Below are positions 1-10,636 of a DNA stretch of 33,646 nt, piece after piece; the first letter of the stretch is position 1, and every line of letters starts with the position of its first letter. Both the position numbers and the translations under genes were made by a program. The notes beneath the pieces were generated by a model. That model saw only the letters and a program-made list of their open reading frames with translations, made no database searches and had not been told where the DNA came from. This stretch comes from Anaerostipes sp. (lineage in GTDB: Bacteria > Bacillota > Clostridia > Lachnospirales > Lachnospiraceae): NCBI GenBank assembly GCA_028704435.1, contig JAQWFL010000027.1, positions 1 through 33,646 on the forward strand, given 5' to 3'.

Positions 1-153
1 AGCTTTTGTTTATCCTTGTTATTACTGTTCTTGTTTTAAGAACGTTCGTTGCTGGTTTTTTTGAAAAACCAACTGAAAATCTTTTAGAATTTTCAAGGTT
101 GTCTTATTGTTTAGTTGTCAATATTCAATGTTGTGTCGTTCATTTGACGCAAC
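1..153 (-). other. Probable leader of a stable-RNA (rRNA) operon leaving the window
   Basis: This is the stretch downstream, on the minus strand, of the strong promoter at 160-188. It has no convincing reading frame and carries no gene on the plus strand. On the minus strand it contains CCTTGAAAATT followed by TTTTCAGTTGG, which resembles the CTTTGAAAA-CTGAA leader and spacer elements seen in clostridial rRNA operons. Finding an rRNA operon after gyrA would match the B. subtilis order. The rRNA itself is not inside the window, so this is inference. Confidence 0.45.
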
Positions 154-159
154 TTTTAA

Positions 160-188
160 ATCATATCATGCTTATCATTCTTTGTCAA
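160..188 (-). promoter_or_regulatory. Consensus-like sigma-A promoter, probably rRNA
   Basis: On the minus strand the -35 is TTGACA (183-188), the spacer is 17 bp and the -10 is TATGAT (160-165). An A/T-rich stretch upstream (about 189-215) could act as an UP element. It fires leftward out of the window, just after tRNA-Ser. A near-perfect promoter of this kind fits a stable-RNA operon. Confidence 0.75.
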
Positions 189-217
189 CACTTTTTTTAA
201 TTTTATGTTAAAAAAGA

Positions 218-305
218 CGGAGAAGGAGGGATTTGAACCCTCGCACCGCGTAAACGGTCTACACCCTTAGCAGGGGCGCCTCTTCAGCCACTTGAGTACT
301 TCTCC
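218..305 (-). tRNA. tRNA-Ser, anticodon GCU
   Basis: The minus strand reads GGAGAAG at the 5' end and CTTCTCC plus a G discriminator at the 3' end, giving a perfect 7-bp acceptor stem. The anticodon loop is CTGCTAA between stem arms CGCCC and GGGTG, so the anticodon is GCT, decoding AGC and AGU. A long variable arm and the T-loop GGTTCAAATCC follow, as expected for a class II serine tRNA of 88 nt. CCA is not encoded. The gene runs directly into TCTTTTTT, which probably ends transcription. Confidence 0.96.
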
Positions 306-359
306 AAATGCCTAAACATCTTACAATATTAATAAATACGTCATTTGCGACGCTTATAT

Positions 360-388
360 ATATTAGCAATATTATAATCCTTTGTCAA
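360..388 (-). promoter_or_regulatory. Promoter of tRNA-Ser
   Basis: On the minus strand the -35 is TTGACA (383-388), the spacer is 17 bp and the -10 is TAATAT (360-365), about 55 bp upstream of the tRNA 5' end. The rest of the 306-437 gap is AT-rich and shows nothing else. Confidence 0.75.
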
Positions 389-437
389 TAGGTTTTTTAC
401 CAAATATTTTTATTTTTTTCTATGTTGTATTTATTAA

Positions 438-469
438 AACAAAATCCACTACATATAGTGGATTTTGTT
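438..469 (-). terminator. Terminator after the fumarase genes
   Basis: A perfect inverted repeat has 14-bp arms (438-451 and 456-469) and a 4-nt loop, starting 4 nt after the fumarase beta stop codon. On the minus strand it is followed by TTTAATAAATAC, and its 3' arm itself ends in TTTTGTT. It separates the fumarase operon from tRNA-Ser. Confidence 0.75.
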
Positions 470-472
470 AAA

Positions 473-1033
473 TTACACATTATTATTATTTTTATAATTA
501 TCTACTGCTGTTTCATATAGATTATTTCCTTCTGAATCAATTACAACAATTGCTGGAAAATTCTCTACTCTTAATTTTCTTATAGCTTCAGTTCCTAAAT
601 CTTCATATGCAACAACTTGGGCTTCTTTAATACATTTTGATAACAACGCTCCTGCTCCACCTACAGCTGCAAAATACACACTTTGATTTTTTATCATAGA
701 ATCAATTACTTCTTTTGAACGTTTTCCTTTTCCTATCATACCTTTTAAACCAAGCTCTAACATAGTTGGAGTATATTTGTCCATTCGACTACTTGTCGTT
801 GGTCCTGCAGATCCAATTACCTGTCCATCTCTTGCTGGCGTTGGTCCTAAATAGTAGATAATCTGATTTTTCAAATCAACTGGTAATTCCTTTCCTTCTA
901 GAACGGCTTCATACATTCTTTTATGTGCTGCATCTCTTCCTGTATATATAATTCCCGTTAAATAAACATAATCACCTGCTTTTAATTGATTTAATGATTC
1001 TATATCTTCTGGAATTTTAACATTAACATCCAT
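473..1033 (-). CDS. fumB: Fumarate hydratase class I, beta subunit
   Basis: This is the C-terminal-type subunit of a heterodimeric iron-sulfur hydro-lyase that interconverts fumarate and L-malate in the cytoplasm. The 186-residue product has the family motifs GRDAAHKR (about 32-39), GPTPARDG, GPTTSSRMD (about 77-85, substrate binding) and a GKG turn. Its length is normal for a stand-alone beta subunit. The start ATG has a strong GGGGAGGAAT ribosome site and lies 19 nt after the alpha-subunit stop, so the two are an operon. L-tartrate dehydratase subunit B is the close alternative. Fumarase is preferred because it is the commoner role in anaerobic Clostridia, but sequence alone does not settle the substrate. 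Confidence 0.88.
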   Translation of the reverse strand: MDVNVKIPEDIESLNQLKAGDYVYLTGIIYTGRDAAHKRMYEAVLEGKELPVDLKNQIIYYLGPTPARDGQVIGSAGPTTSSRMDKYTPTMLELGLKGMIGKGKRSKEVIDSMIKNQSVYFAAVGGAGALLSKCIKEAQVVAYEDLGTEAIRKLRVENFPAIVVIDSEGNNLYETAVDNYKNNNNV

Positions 1034-1052
1034 TTATAATTCCTCCCCTAAT

Positions 1053-1895
1053 TTAAATAATACAATGGGCATGACGATTTACATGACAACAAATATTAAC
1101 AGCCAACGGCATTCCTGCAATATGTGTTGGATATGTTTCAATATTTAATCCCAATGCTGTTGTTGTTCCACCTAATCCCCCAGGTCCAATTCCCAGTTCA
1201 TTTATCTCTTCTAATAATTCTTTTTCTAAAACCGCAATATGCTCTTTTTCAGATGGAATATCTAGGTTTCTAGTTAACGCTTTTTTTGCTAAAAATGCAG
1301 CTTTTTCAAAACTTCCACCAAGACCTACTCCAATCACCATTGGTGGACAGGCATTTGGTCCTGCATCTTTTACTGCTTCAATAACAGATTTTTTTATTCC
1401 TTCTACCCCATCTGCTGGTTTTAACATAAAAATACGACTCATATTTTCACTTCCAAATCCTTTGGGAGCTACTAATATTTCAACTTTATCCCCAGGAACA
1501 ATATCAATATGTAACACAGCTGGGGTATTATCCTTTGTATTTTCTCGAATTAGTGGATCTTTTACAACAGATTTGCGTAGATATCCACATTTGTATCCTT
1601 CTCTAACGCCTTCATCCACAGCTTCATGCAAATCCATCCCTTCTATGTGTACATCTTGTCCAATGTTCATAAAAACAATCGCCATTCCTGTATCCTGACA
1701 AATTGGAATTTTATCCTCTTTTGCAATTTTCATATTTTGATCCAACTGATTTAAAATTTGTTGTCCAAGCTGACATCCTTCATTTTTCATTGCATTTTTT
1801 AACCGACACTGCATATCATCGGATAATGATAAATTTGCTTCAATACACATTTCTTTTATATTTTTTGTAATTTCATCTGTATGAACGACTCTCAT
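1053..1895 (-). CDS. fumA: Fumarate hydratase class I, alpha subunit
   Basis: This catalytic subunit carries the 4Fe-4S cluster of class I fumarase or L-tartrate dehydratase. Counting from the start chosen here it has 280 residues. The likely cluster cysteines are Cys66 in CQDTG, Cys183 in NACPP and Cys269 or Cys270 in the C-terminal CCHVNRHAH. The glycine-rich GVGLGGSFEKAAFLAKKA segment is also present. A start at 1907 would add four residues but uses the sequence that forms the ribosome site. GGAGG at 1901-1905 lies 5 nt before the ATG at 1893-1895, so 1895 is preferred. It is first in a two-gene operon with the beta subunit, downstream of gyrA and separated from it by a hairpin. Confidence 0.88.
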   Translation of the reverse strand: MRVVHTDEITKNIKEMCIEANLSLSDDMQCRLKNAMKNEGCQLGQQILNQLDQNMKIAKEDKIPICQDTGMAIVFMNIGQDVHIEGMDLHEAVDEGVREGYKCGYLRKSVVKDPLIRENTKDNTPAVLHIDIVPGDKVEILVAPKGFGSENMSRIFMLKPADGVEGIKKSVIEAVKDAGPNACPPMVIGVGLGGSFEKAAFLAKKALTRNLDIPSEKEHIAVLEKELLEEINELGIGPGGLGGTTTALGLNIETYPTHIAGMPLAVNICCHVNRHAHCII

Positions 1896-1930
1896 TACTA
1901 CCTCCATAAAATATTAAATTTAGAATGAAG

Positions 1931-1960
1931 AAAGCATAAACATTAAAATGTCTATGCTTT
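1931..1960 (-). terminator. Hairpin between gyrA and the fumarase operon
   Basis: An imperfect inverted repeat (AAAGCATA against TATGCTTT, extended through AACATT/AATGT with one mismatch) starts 5 nt past the gyrA stop. On the minus strand TCTTCATTCT follows. The plus strand has the better T run, so it may act in both directions. Confidence 0.6.
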
Positions 1961-1965
1961 TTTTC

Positions 1966-4476
1966 TTAATCTATTTGATTATCTTCTTCATTGTATTCTT
2001 CACTTTCTTCTTGATTTTCATTTTCTTCAAATTTTTGTTCTCGTACTTTTGTAATACTTGCAACAACAACATCATCTTTAACATTCATTAGTTTTACACC
2101 AGATGTATTACGTCCAAGAATTGAAATATCATTTACTTCCATTCGTATAATAATACCCTCTGTTGTAATCATCATAACTTCATTGTCTTCGTTTACTGCT
2201 TTTGCTCCAACAACATTTCCTGTTTTTTCAGTAATCTTATAACAGCGGACACCTTTTCCTCCACGATGTTGTGATGAAAATTCAGAAATTAAAGTTCTCT
2301 TTCCCATTCCATTTTCAGAAACAATTAACAACGCTTCACCTTGGCCCTCTACCTGCATTCCGATAACTTCATCATCCTTTGATAAATGAATTCCTCTAAC
2401 ACCCATTGATGTACGTCCTATGCAACGCACATCTTTTTCATTAAATCGAATACATTGACCTTTTTTTGTTATTAAGAAAATATCCTTTGTATTATCAGTA
2501 AATTTGACTTCAATTAACTCATCATTTTCCTTTAATGTAATGGCAGCAAGTCCATTCTTTCGAATATTTGCATAATCCATAATGGATGATTTCTTAACAA
2601 TTCCACTTTTCGTTGCCATAAATAAATTATAGCCTTCTTTATAACTATCCATTGGAATAACTGCTGTAATTTTTTCTTCTGGCTGTAACTGCAATAGATT
2701 TACAATAGCACTTCCTCTAGCAGTTCGACTACTTTCTGGAATCTGATATGCTTTCAGGCGATAAGTTCTTCCTTTATTGGTAAAGAACATAAGATAATGG
2801 TGAGTAGTTGTCATAAACAACTCCTCAATATAATCATCATCAATTGTCTGCATTCCTTTGATTCCTTTACCACCACGATTTTGACTCTTAAAATTATCAA
2901 CAGTCATTCTTTTAATATATCCTAATTTTGTCATAGCAATAATTGTATTATCTCTTGGAATTAAATCTTCATCTGAAAGATCATCTACATCAATTCCAAT
3001 TGTAGTTCTTCTATCATCACCAAATTTATCACCTACTAAAATAATTTCTTCTTTGATAACATTTAATAATACATTTTCATTTCCTAGAATTTCTTTTAAT
3101 TCTTTGATTTTTTCCATCAATTCATTAAATTCTTTTTCAAGTTTTTCCCGTTCCAATCCATTTAATGCACGAAGTCTCATATCTACAATGGCTTGTGCCT
3201 GAACATCTGTCAATGCAAATCGTTCCATTAATTCTAATTTTGCAACGTTAATATTGGCAGCACCTCTAATTATTTTGATAACTTCGTCAATATTATCTTG
3301 TGCAATTAACAATCCTTGTAAAATATGTGCTCTTTCTTCTGCTTTATTTAGTTCATATTGTGTTCTACGAGTCACAACCTCTTTTTGATGCTCTAAATAA
3401 TAATTTAACATCTGAACCAAATTTAGAATTTTAGGTTCATTATTCACTAAAGAAAGCATAATAACTCCAAATGTATCTTGAAGCTGAGTATGTTTAAATA
3501 ATTGATTTAATAATACATTGGCATTGATATCTTTTCTAAGTTCAATACAAATTCTCATTCCTGTTCGATCAGATTCATCTCTTAACTCTGTAATGCCTTC
3601 AATTTTCTTTTCATGAACTAAATCAGCAATTTTTTGAATTAATCTCGCCTTATTTACCATGTATGGTAATTCTGTTACAACAATTCTCTGCTTTCCATTT
3701 GCCATAGGTTCAATATCTGTAACTGCACGTACTTTTATTTTTCCACGTCCTGTTCGATATGCTTCTTCAATTCCCCTTCGTCCTAAAATAGTAGCACCTG
3801 TTGGAAAATCAGGTCCTTTTATGACTTGTAGTAATTCATCAATTTCAGTATCTCTATTTTCTTCTATTTTGTTATCAATAATCTTAACAACTGCATTAAT
3901 AACCTCTTTTAAATTATGAGGTGGAATATTAGTTGCCATACCTACTGCAATTCCCTGAGTTCCATTCACTAATAAATTTGGAAAACGAGCGGGCAAAACC
4001 ACTGGTTCCTTTTCAGTTTCATCAAAGTTTGGTATAAAATCCACTGTATTTTTACCAATATCAGATAAAAGCTGCATAGAAATCTTACTTAATCTTGCCT
4101 CTGTATAACGCATAGCCGCTGCGCCATCACCATCCACTGAACCAAAATTTCCATGGCCATCTACTAAAGGACATCTAGTAGACCATTCCTGTGCCATATT
4201 TACTAATGCTCCATAGATAGAACTATCCCCATGTGGATGATATTTACCCATGGTATCACCAACAATACGCGCACACTTACGATGTGGTTTGTCTGGTCCA
4301 TTATTTAATTCAATCATTGCATACAAAATTCTTCTTTGTACTGGTTTTAAACCATCTCTTACATCTGGTAGAGCTCTTGATGCAATTACACTCATAGCAT
4401 AGTCTATATATGATGTTTCCATCGTTTTTTTCAGGTCAATTTCATGAACCTTGTCAAACATTGTATTTTCGTCCAT
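1966..4476 (-). CDS. gyrA: DNA gyrase subunit A
   Basis: GyrA is the DNA cleavage and rejoining subunit of gyrase, which introduces negative supercoils as an A2B2 complex. The protein has 836 residues, normal for the family, with the breakage-reunion domain to about residue 490 and then the beta-pinwheel C-terminal repeats. The catalytic tyrosine is Tyr124 in [11 protein letters not shown]. The quinolone pocket reads [10 protein letters not shown]: Ser85 equals E. coli Ser83, while Gly89 replaces E. coli Asp87. The GyrA-box-like [10 protein letters not shown] and [10 protein letters not shown] segments lie in the C-terminal domain, and the tail is very acidic. The start has a GGAAGG site and lies 12 nt after the gyrB stop, indicating co-transcription. 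Confidence 0.98.
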   Translation of the reverse strand: MDENTMFDKVHEIDLKKTMETSYIDYAMSVIASRALPDVRDGLKPVQRRILYAMIELNNGPDKPHRKCARIVGDTMGKYHPHGDSSIYGALVNMAQEWSTRCPLVDGHGNFGSVDGDGAAAMRYTEARLSKISMQLLSDIGKNTVDFIPNFDETEKEPVVLPARFPNLLVNGTQGIAVGMATNIPPHNLKEVINAVVKIIDNKIEENRDTEIDELLQVIKGPDFPTGATILGRRGIEEAYRTGRGKIKVRAVTDIEPMANGKQRIVVTELPYMVNKARLIQKIADLVHEKKIEGITELRDESDRTGMRICIELRKDINANVLLNQLFKHTQLQDTFGVIMLSLVNNEPKILNLVQMLNYYLEHQKEVVTRRTQYELNKAEERAHILQGLLIAQDNIDEVIKIIRGAANINVAKLELMERFALTDVQAQAIVDMRLRALNGLEREKLEKEFNELMEKIKELKEILGNENVLLNVIKEEIILVGDKFGDDRRTTIGIDVDDLSDEDLIPRDNTIIAMTKLGYIKRMTVDNFKSQNRGGKGIKGMQTIDDDYIEELFMTTTHHYLMFFTNKGRTYRLKAYQIPESSRTARGSAIVNLLQLQPEEKITAVIPMDSYKEGYNLFMATKSGIVKKSSIMDYANIRKNGLAAITLKENDELIEVKFTDNTKDIFLITKKGQCIRFNEKDVRCIGRTSMGVRGIHLSKDDEVIGMQVEGQGEALLIVSENGMGKRTLISEFSSQHRGGKGVRCYKITEKTGNVVGAKAVNEDNEVMMITTEGIIIRMEVNDISILGRNTSGVKLMNVKDDVVVASITKVREQKFEENENQEESEEYNEEDNQID

Positions 4477-4488
4477 TACTTTTCCTTC

Positions 4489-6420
<1,932 letters not shown>

Positions 6421-7506
6421 CTAATTTTCTTTTACAATCTCACCTTTTTTTATTTGAAATGTCTTATCTATTTTTAAATCACTATGTACAAATTCTTCCA
6501 ATCCAGTACATGTAATAATTGTTTGAATATCCTTAATACTTTCAACCAAATATGCCTTCCGGCTAGTATCCAACTCTGATAAAACATCATCCAATAATAA
6601 AATAGGATTTTCTCCCATAATATTTTTCAACAATTGAATCTGCGCTAACTTTAACGAAAGTGCTGTGGTTCTCTTTTGTCCTTGAGAACCATATTTTCGA
6701 ATATCTATATCATTTATAATAAAGCAAATGTCATCTCTATGTGGTCCTACACTTGTAGAACAATATTTTAAATCTATTTGTCTTTTTCTTTGTAAAACAT
6801 TATAAAAATCATCTTCATCAATGCTATTATCATACTTGAGATGAATTTTTTCTTTTTTTCCAGTCAAATTGTAGTGAATGCTATCTATCATATCATTCAA
6901 TTCATGAATAAATTTCTTTCGAAATTTAATAATCTCAGATCCATATTTTACTAATTGTTTATCCCAAATCTCCAATGTGGATTCAAGACTTTTATCATAA
7001 ACAATTTGTTTTAATAAATTATTTCTTTGTACTAGAGTTTTATTATAATTAGACAATTGATACAAATATAATTTTTCTAATTGAGATAACTGAGTATCTA
7101 AAAATTTTCTTCTCTCATTTGGTCCATCTTTTATAATGCTTAAATCCTCTGGAGAAAAAAAGATAATAGGAACAAACCCAAATAAATCCGAAGATTTACG
7201 AATTGGTATTTGATCAATTGCAACACCTTTTGTCTTGTTTTTTTTCAGGTGCATATCAATTTGATGATGAATATCATTTTTATTTAGATTTAATCTGATA
7301 TGAGACTCTTCTTCCCCAAATTGAATCATTTCTCTATCTCTGCTCCCTCTGTGGGATTTTGTTGTAGATGCCAGATAAATAGCCTCTAAAATATTAGTCT
7401 TTCCCTGAGCATTATCTCCATACAAAATATTAGATCCTTTAGAAAATTCAATTTTCAATTGATTATAATTCCGATAATTATTTAATTCTAAAGAACTTAT
7501 AATCAT
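6421..7506 (-). CDS. recF: DNA replication and repair protein RecF
   Basis: RecF is an SMC-like ATPase that helps load RecA at single-strand gaps with RecO and RecR. The 361-residue protein has Walker A GDNAQGKT at 30-37, the SHR segment near residues 52-54, the ABC signature SQGQKRTTALSLKLAQ and Walker B LLLDDVLSELD. The length is normal. The start MIISSLELNNYRNY matches family N-termini, with GGGAG five nt upstream. The gene begins 11 nt after the S4-domain gene and belongs to the dnaA-dnaN-recF-gyrBA array. Confidence 0.97.
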   Translation of the reverse strand: MIISSLELNNYRNYNQLKIEFSKGSNILYGDNAQGKTNILEAIYLASTTKSHRGSRDREMIQFGEEESHIRLNLNKNDIHHQIDMHLKKNKTKGVAIDQIPIRKSSDLFGFVPIIFFSPEDLSIIKDGPNERRKFLDTQLSQLEKLYLYQLSNYNKTLVQRNNLLKQIVYDKSLESTLEIWDKQLVKYGSEIIKFRKKFIHELNDMIDSIHYNLTGKKEKIHLKYDNSIDEDDFYNVLQRKRQIDLKYCSTSVGPHRDDICFIINDIDIRKYGSQGQKRTTALSLKLAQIQLLKNIMGENPILLLDDVLSELDTSRKAYLVESIKDIQTIITCTGLEEFVHSDLKIDKTFQIKKGEIVKEN

Positions 7507-7517
7507 AATACTCCCAA

Positions 7518-7727
7518 CTATTTTACAATTTTGATACTTTCATCGTTATATTCAACAATATCTCCATCATAAAGTTTTTTTCCTCTTCTTGTATCAACTT
7601 CCCCATTTACTTTGACTAATCCATCTTGAATTACAAACTTTGCATCCAAACCTGAACCCACAAACCCAGCAGCTTTTAAAGCTTGACCAAGTTTTATATA
7701 TTCTTCTCTTAATTTTATTTCTTCCAT
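7518..7727 (-). CDS. yaaA: S4-domain RNA-binding protein YaaA
   Basis: This 69-residue protein is essentially one S4 domain, the RNA-binding fold of ribosomal protein S4 and RluA-type enzymes. The core is IKLGQALKAAGFVGSGLDAK, then VKVNGEVDTRRGKKLYDGD. It sits between dnaN and recF, as yaaA does in B. subtilis and many Firmicutes. In those bacteria it has been linked to ribosome assembly, though its exact role is poorly defined. The AAGGAA ribosome site lies in the 11-nt gap after the dnaN stop. Confidence 0.9.
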   Translation of the reverse strand: MEEIKLREEYIKLGQALKAAGFVGSGLDAKFVIQDGLVKVNGEVDTRRGKKLYDGDIVEYNDESIKIVK

Positions 7728-7738
7728 GGTGTTCCTTT

Positions 7739-8842
7739 CTAGTGATTGAAATTAACAGGTAATATTAGATAAATATATGATTCTTTTTCATCTTTAATAA
7801 AACAAGGTGCTTTAGGATTTACTAAATATATATTAATTTCCTCATCATCAATAACTCTTAATACATCCATTAAAAACTTAGGATTAAATCCAATTAAAAG
7901 ATCCTTTCCTTCTTTTTTTATCATTACATTTTCTTCCATAGATCCATAAAAAGAATTAATATTTAATTCTAATGAGTTTTCTGTAATATTAATAACAATT
8001 GGTTTTTTGTCAGATTCTCTAATTAACAAACTAGCTCTATCAATACAATCTAAAAATTCTCTTTTATTGATTGTGATTTTAGTTTCATAGTCACTAGAAA
8101 GCATCTGACTTATTTTATAATATTCCCCTTCTAATAATCTTGAAACAACTCTTGTTTGGTCAAATTCGAAAAGAATATGTTTTGATGTTACATAAATTAT
8201 AACATCCTTATCAGCTTCTCCAGAAATAATTTTAGTAATTTCTTGTAATGTTTTTCCTGGAACAACAACTTTAAAAGAATCATAACTTTCTTTTAATTCA
8301 ATATTTCGAATGGATATTCTGTGACCATCTAGTGAAACAACATTTAGTTTATTTTCATTTACTTCAAATAGTTCTCCTGTCATCAATTTATTATTTTCAT
8401 TATCTGAGATAGAAAAAATTGTTTGTCTAACAATCTCTTTTAAAGAATATTGTGATAATACAACACTTTTATCTTTTTCAATTTCAGGTAAGTATGGAAA
8501 TTCTTTTCCTTCTTGTCCCATGATATGAAAACAGGCTTTTTCACAAGTGATGGTTGCTTTGTAGTCTTTATCTGTCTCAATTATAACATTATTGTCAGGT
8601 AATTTTCTCACAATCTCAAAAAATAGTTTTGCATCTAAAGCTATTTTCCCTTGTTCAACGATATCTCCATCTATTGTTGTTTCAATTCCTAGTTCCATGT
8701 CATTGGCAGTTAATTGAATAGTACCTGCTGAGGCTTCAACCAATATGCATTCAAGGATAGGTAAAGTTGTTTTGTTAGAGACTGCTTTTGAAACAATAGA
8801 AACTCCGTTCACTAAATCGTTTTTATTACATATAATTTTCAT
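7739..8842 (-). CDS. dnaN: DNA polymerase III beta subunit (sliding clamp)
   Basis: DnaN is the ring-shaped clamp that tethers the replicative polymerase and many repair proteins to DNA. From the ATG at 8840-8842 the protein has 367 residues in three similar domains, with the normal N-terminus MKIICNKNDLVNGVSIVSKAVS and C-terminal LILPVNFNH. A TTG upstream at 8861-8863 would add seven residues but overlaps the AAAGGAG ribosome site near 8853-8859, so it is rejected. The site-to-ATG spacing of about 11 nt is on the long side. The 246-bp gap to dnaA holds the origin unwinding element, and I found no confident separate dnaN promoter there. Confidence 0.97.
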   Translation of the reverse strand: MKIICNKNDLVNGVSIVSKAVSNKTTLPILECILVEASAGTIQLTANDMELGIETTIDGDIVEQGKIALDAKLFFEIVRKLPDNNVIIETDKDYKATITCEKACFHIMGQEGKEFPYLPEIEKDKSVVLSQYSLKEIVRQTIFSISDNENNKLMTGELFEVNENKLNVVSLDGHRISIRNIELKESYDSFKVVVPGKTLQEITKIISGEADKDVIIYVTSKHILFEFDQTRVVSRLLEGEYYKISQMLSSDYETKITINKREFLDCIDRASLLIRESDKKPIVINITENSLELNINSFYGSMEENVMIKKEGKDLLIGFNPKFLMDVLRVIDDEEINIYLVNPKAPCFIKDEKESYIYLILPVNFNH

Positions 8843-8869
8843 TATGTGAATAACTCCTTTCAAAGATCC

Positions 8870-8934
8870 AAAATACTTAAATATATAAAAATAATTAGTA
8901 GTAGTAGTAGTAGGGGCTGTGGATTTGTGTATAA
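8870..8934. other. oriC unwinding element: AT-rich DUE, six DnaA-trios, G/C block and DnaA boxes
   Basis: On the plus strand six consecutive TAG triplets occupy 8896-8913. They are followed by GGGC (8914-8917), a degenerate DnaA box TGTGGATTT (8918-8926) and a match to the TTATNCACA consensus, TGTGTATAA (8926-8934, minus-strand TTATACACA). On the other side lies an A/T-only stretch (about 8881-8896). Read on the complementary strand the order is box, box, C-rich block, trios, AT-rich DNA. This is the layout of the basal unwinding system described for B. subtilis oriC, where DnaA spreads from the boxes onto single-stranded trios. Its place between dnaA and dnaN is also the same. Confidence 0.88.
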
Positions 8935-9019
8935 GCCTAAAAAATCCTTAAAACACAAGGAAAAACTCGTGTTCATAACATGTTTAAAATCATTGCTTTT
9001 AGAAAGGATAACTAGAAAG

Positions 9020-9079
9020 TTATACACACTCCTAAAAGTTATCAAATTATATACACAGGATAAGCACAGTTTATCCACA
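9020..9079 (+). other. DnaA-box cluster downstream of dnaA (oriC)
   Basis: The plus strand has TTATACACA at 9020-9028, ATATACACA at 9049-9057 (one mismatch to TTATNCACA) and the perfect box TTATCCACA at 9071-9079, just past the dnaA stop codon. With the boxes at 8918-8934 they form the dnaN-side half of the origin. The remaining DNA, 8935-9019, is AT-rich without a clear motif. Confidence 0.85.
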
Positions 9080-9088
9080 ACCATATGT

Positions 9089-10468
9089 TTATAAGTTTGA
9101 TGAGCTCATTTTTTTAACGATTACATCAATTGAGTTAGCAAGACTATCATCAGATTTTAAATCATTGGTTATTTTATCGACCCCATGTATGATGGTGGTA
9201 TGATCTCTCTTTCCTAAGTACTCGCCTATCTTTACATAAGATGTATCTGTGTATGTCTTACATAAATACATGCATACTTGTCTAGGATGGGCAATATCTT
9301 TACTTCTTTTTTTAGAAAAAATGTCAGTTGGCTGTATATTAAAATGTTCAGATACAGTTTCTACGATTAATTTAGGGGTGATTGTCTTTGGTTTATCGCT
9401 ATGTACTAAATCTTTTAAAGCGCTTTTTGCCAATTCCAAATCCAAAGGTTTATCTCTGTTTATTTTAGAGAATACTCTGATTTTATTTAAAGCACCCTCA
9501 AGTTCTCGAATATTTGATTTAATGTTAGTGGCGATGTAATCTAATATTTCATCACTTATATATATATTATCAAATTCAGAACGTTTCCTTAAAATAGCAA
9601 TTCGTGTTTCATAATCTGGTGCTTGAATATCTACAGTTAAACCACATCCAAATCTAGTTATTAAACGTTCTTCCAAATCTTCTAAGTCTTTTGGCGGTTT
9701 ATCAGAAGAAAGAACAATTTGTTTTTTCGAATTGTATAGAGCATTGAAGGTATGGAAAAACTCTAGTTGAGTTGTATCTTTTCCCTTAATAAACTGTATA
9801 TCATCCACAAGGAGTATATCAGCATTTCTATATTTATTACGTAACTGTTCTTGTCTATTATGCTGAATTGATTGAATTACTTCATTTGTAAAGTCTTCAC
9901 TTGTAACATAAACAACCTTTAATTCACTACGATTTTCAATAATATAGTGAGCAATGGAATGCATTAGATGGGTTTTTCCTAAACCAGCACCTCCATATAA
10001 AAACAGTGGATTATAAGCTTCCGCTGGAGCTTCTGCAACTGCAATACATGCAGCATGAGCCATTTGGTTATTAGATCCAATAACAAAACTATCAAATGTA
10101 TACTTAGGATTTAGATTGTTATTGTTGTTTAATCTTTTTTCCTGATTTGAATTTTCTTTGTTTAAGGATGAGCCTGTTTTAGAGAGAGTTTTCTTTAATT
10201 CAGATTCAAGAACTAATTTAATTTTATAATTCTTCCCTGTAAGTTCTTCTATTACAAGAGAAATGTAGTAATCATAAGTCTTCGTTGTTATAAATTGAAT
10301 GCCACGTTCATCAAAACGATTACTTAGTGCTAATATTATTGTGTCATCTGTGACTTGTGCTACTATCAAGGGTTTTATCCAAGAGTTAACAGCTGCATTT
10401 GATATTCCATGGTCTGTTTCTAATTTTAATAATACTTGATTCCATATCTTTTGAATTTCATTTTTCAT
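9089..10468 (-). CDS. dnaA: Chromosomal replication initiator DnaA
   Basis: DnaA binds the 9-mer boxes around its own gene, opens oriC and recruits the helicase. The protein has 459 residues. Domain I is about 1-85, and domain II is a short linker with an asparagine run (113-118). The AAA+ domain III has Walker A GGAGLGKTH (159-167) and Walker B LLVDD (219-223). Domain IV has the helix-turn-helix and the signature GKRDHTTIIHG. The start MKNEIQKIWNQ is preceded by GAAGGAAGG about 11 nt upstream. The gene is transcribed leftward, and box clusters on both sides suggest autoregulation. Confidence 0.98.
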   Translation of the reverse strand: MKNEIQKIWNQVLLKLETDHGISNAAVNSWIKPLIVAQVTDDTIILALSNRFDERGIQFITTKTYDYYISLVIEELTGKNYKIKLVLESELKKTLSKTGSSLNKENSNQEKRLNNNNNLNPKYTFDSFVIGSNNQMAHAACIAVAEAPAEAYNPLFLYGGAGLGKTHLMHSIAHYIIENRSELKVVYVTSEDFTNEVIQSIQHNRQEQLRNKYRNADILLVDDIQFIKGKDTTQLEFFHTFNALYNSKKQIVLSSDKPPKDLEDLEERLITRFGCGLTVDIQAPDYETRIAILRKRSEFDNIYISDEILDYIATNIKSNIRELEGALNKIRVFSKINRDKPLDLELAKSALKDLVHSDKPKTITPKLIVETVSEHFNIQPTDIFSKKRSKDIAHPRQVCMYLCKTYTDTSYVKIGEYLGKRDHTTIIHGVDKITNDLKSDDSLANSIDVIVKKMSSSNL

Positions 10469-10551
10469 ATTTGATGAAACCTTCCTTCTTTATAATAAGT
10501 ACAAATATGAAATAGGTAAACGAAGCCTAATTATAAAAGTACGTTATTCTT

Positions 10552-10580
10552 ATAGTATATCAAATGTCACTTTTTTTCAA
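10552..10580 (-). promoter_or_regulatory. Promoter of dnaA
   Basis: On the minus strand the -35 is TTGAAA (10575-10580), the spacer is 17 bp and the -10 is TACTAT (10552-10557), about 85 bp before the dnaA start. The DnaA boxes at 10637-10746 lie upstream of it, consistent with autoregulation. Confidence 0.7.
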
Positions 10581-10636
10581 TATTTCTTTCATAAAAGAAA
10601 TACTTAATTCATAATATGTATATTTATCAACTTGTA

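Noticed and set aside
6..200. Open frame of 64 codons on the plus strand at the left edge
   Set aside because: It runs antisense through a consensus promoter and probable rRNA leader, has no ribosome site and codes for a low-complexity hydrophobic string.
8896..8913. (TAG)6 as a simple microsatellite
   Set aside because: Its position, orientation and spacing relative to the GC block and DnaA boxes fit DnaA-trios better, though slippage may have created the regularity.
8846..9094. Overlapping open frames on both strands in the dnaA-dnaN gap
   Set aside because: They lie across the origin unwinding site and DnaA boxes, lack ribosome sites and match no family.
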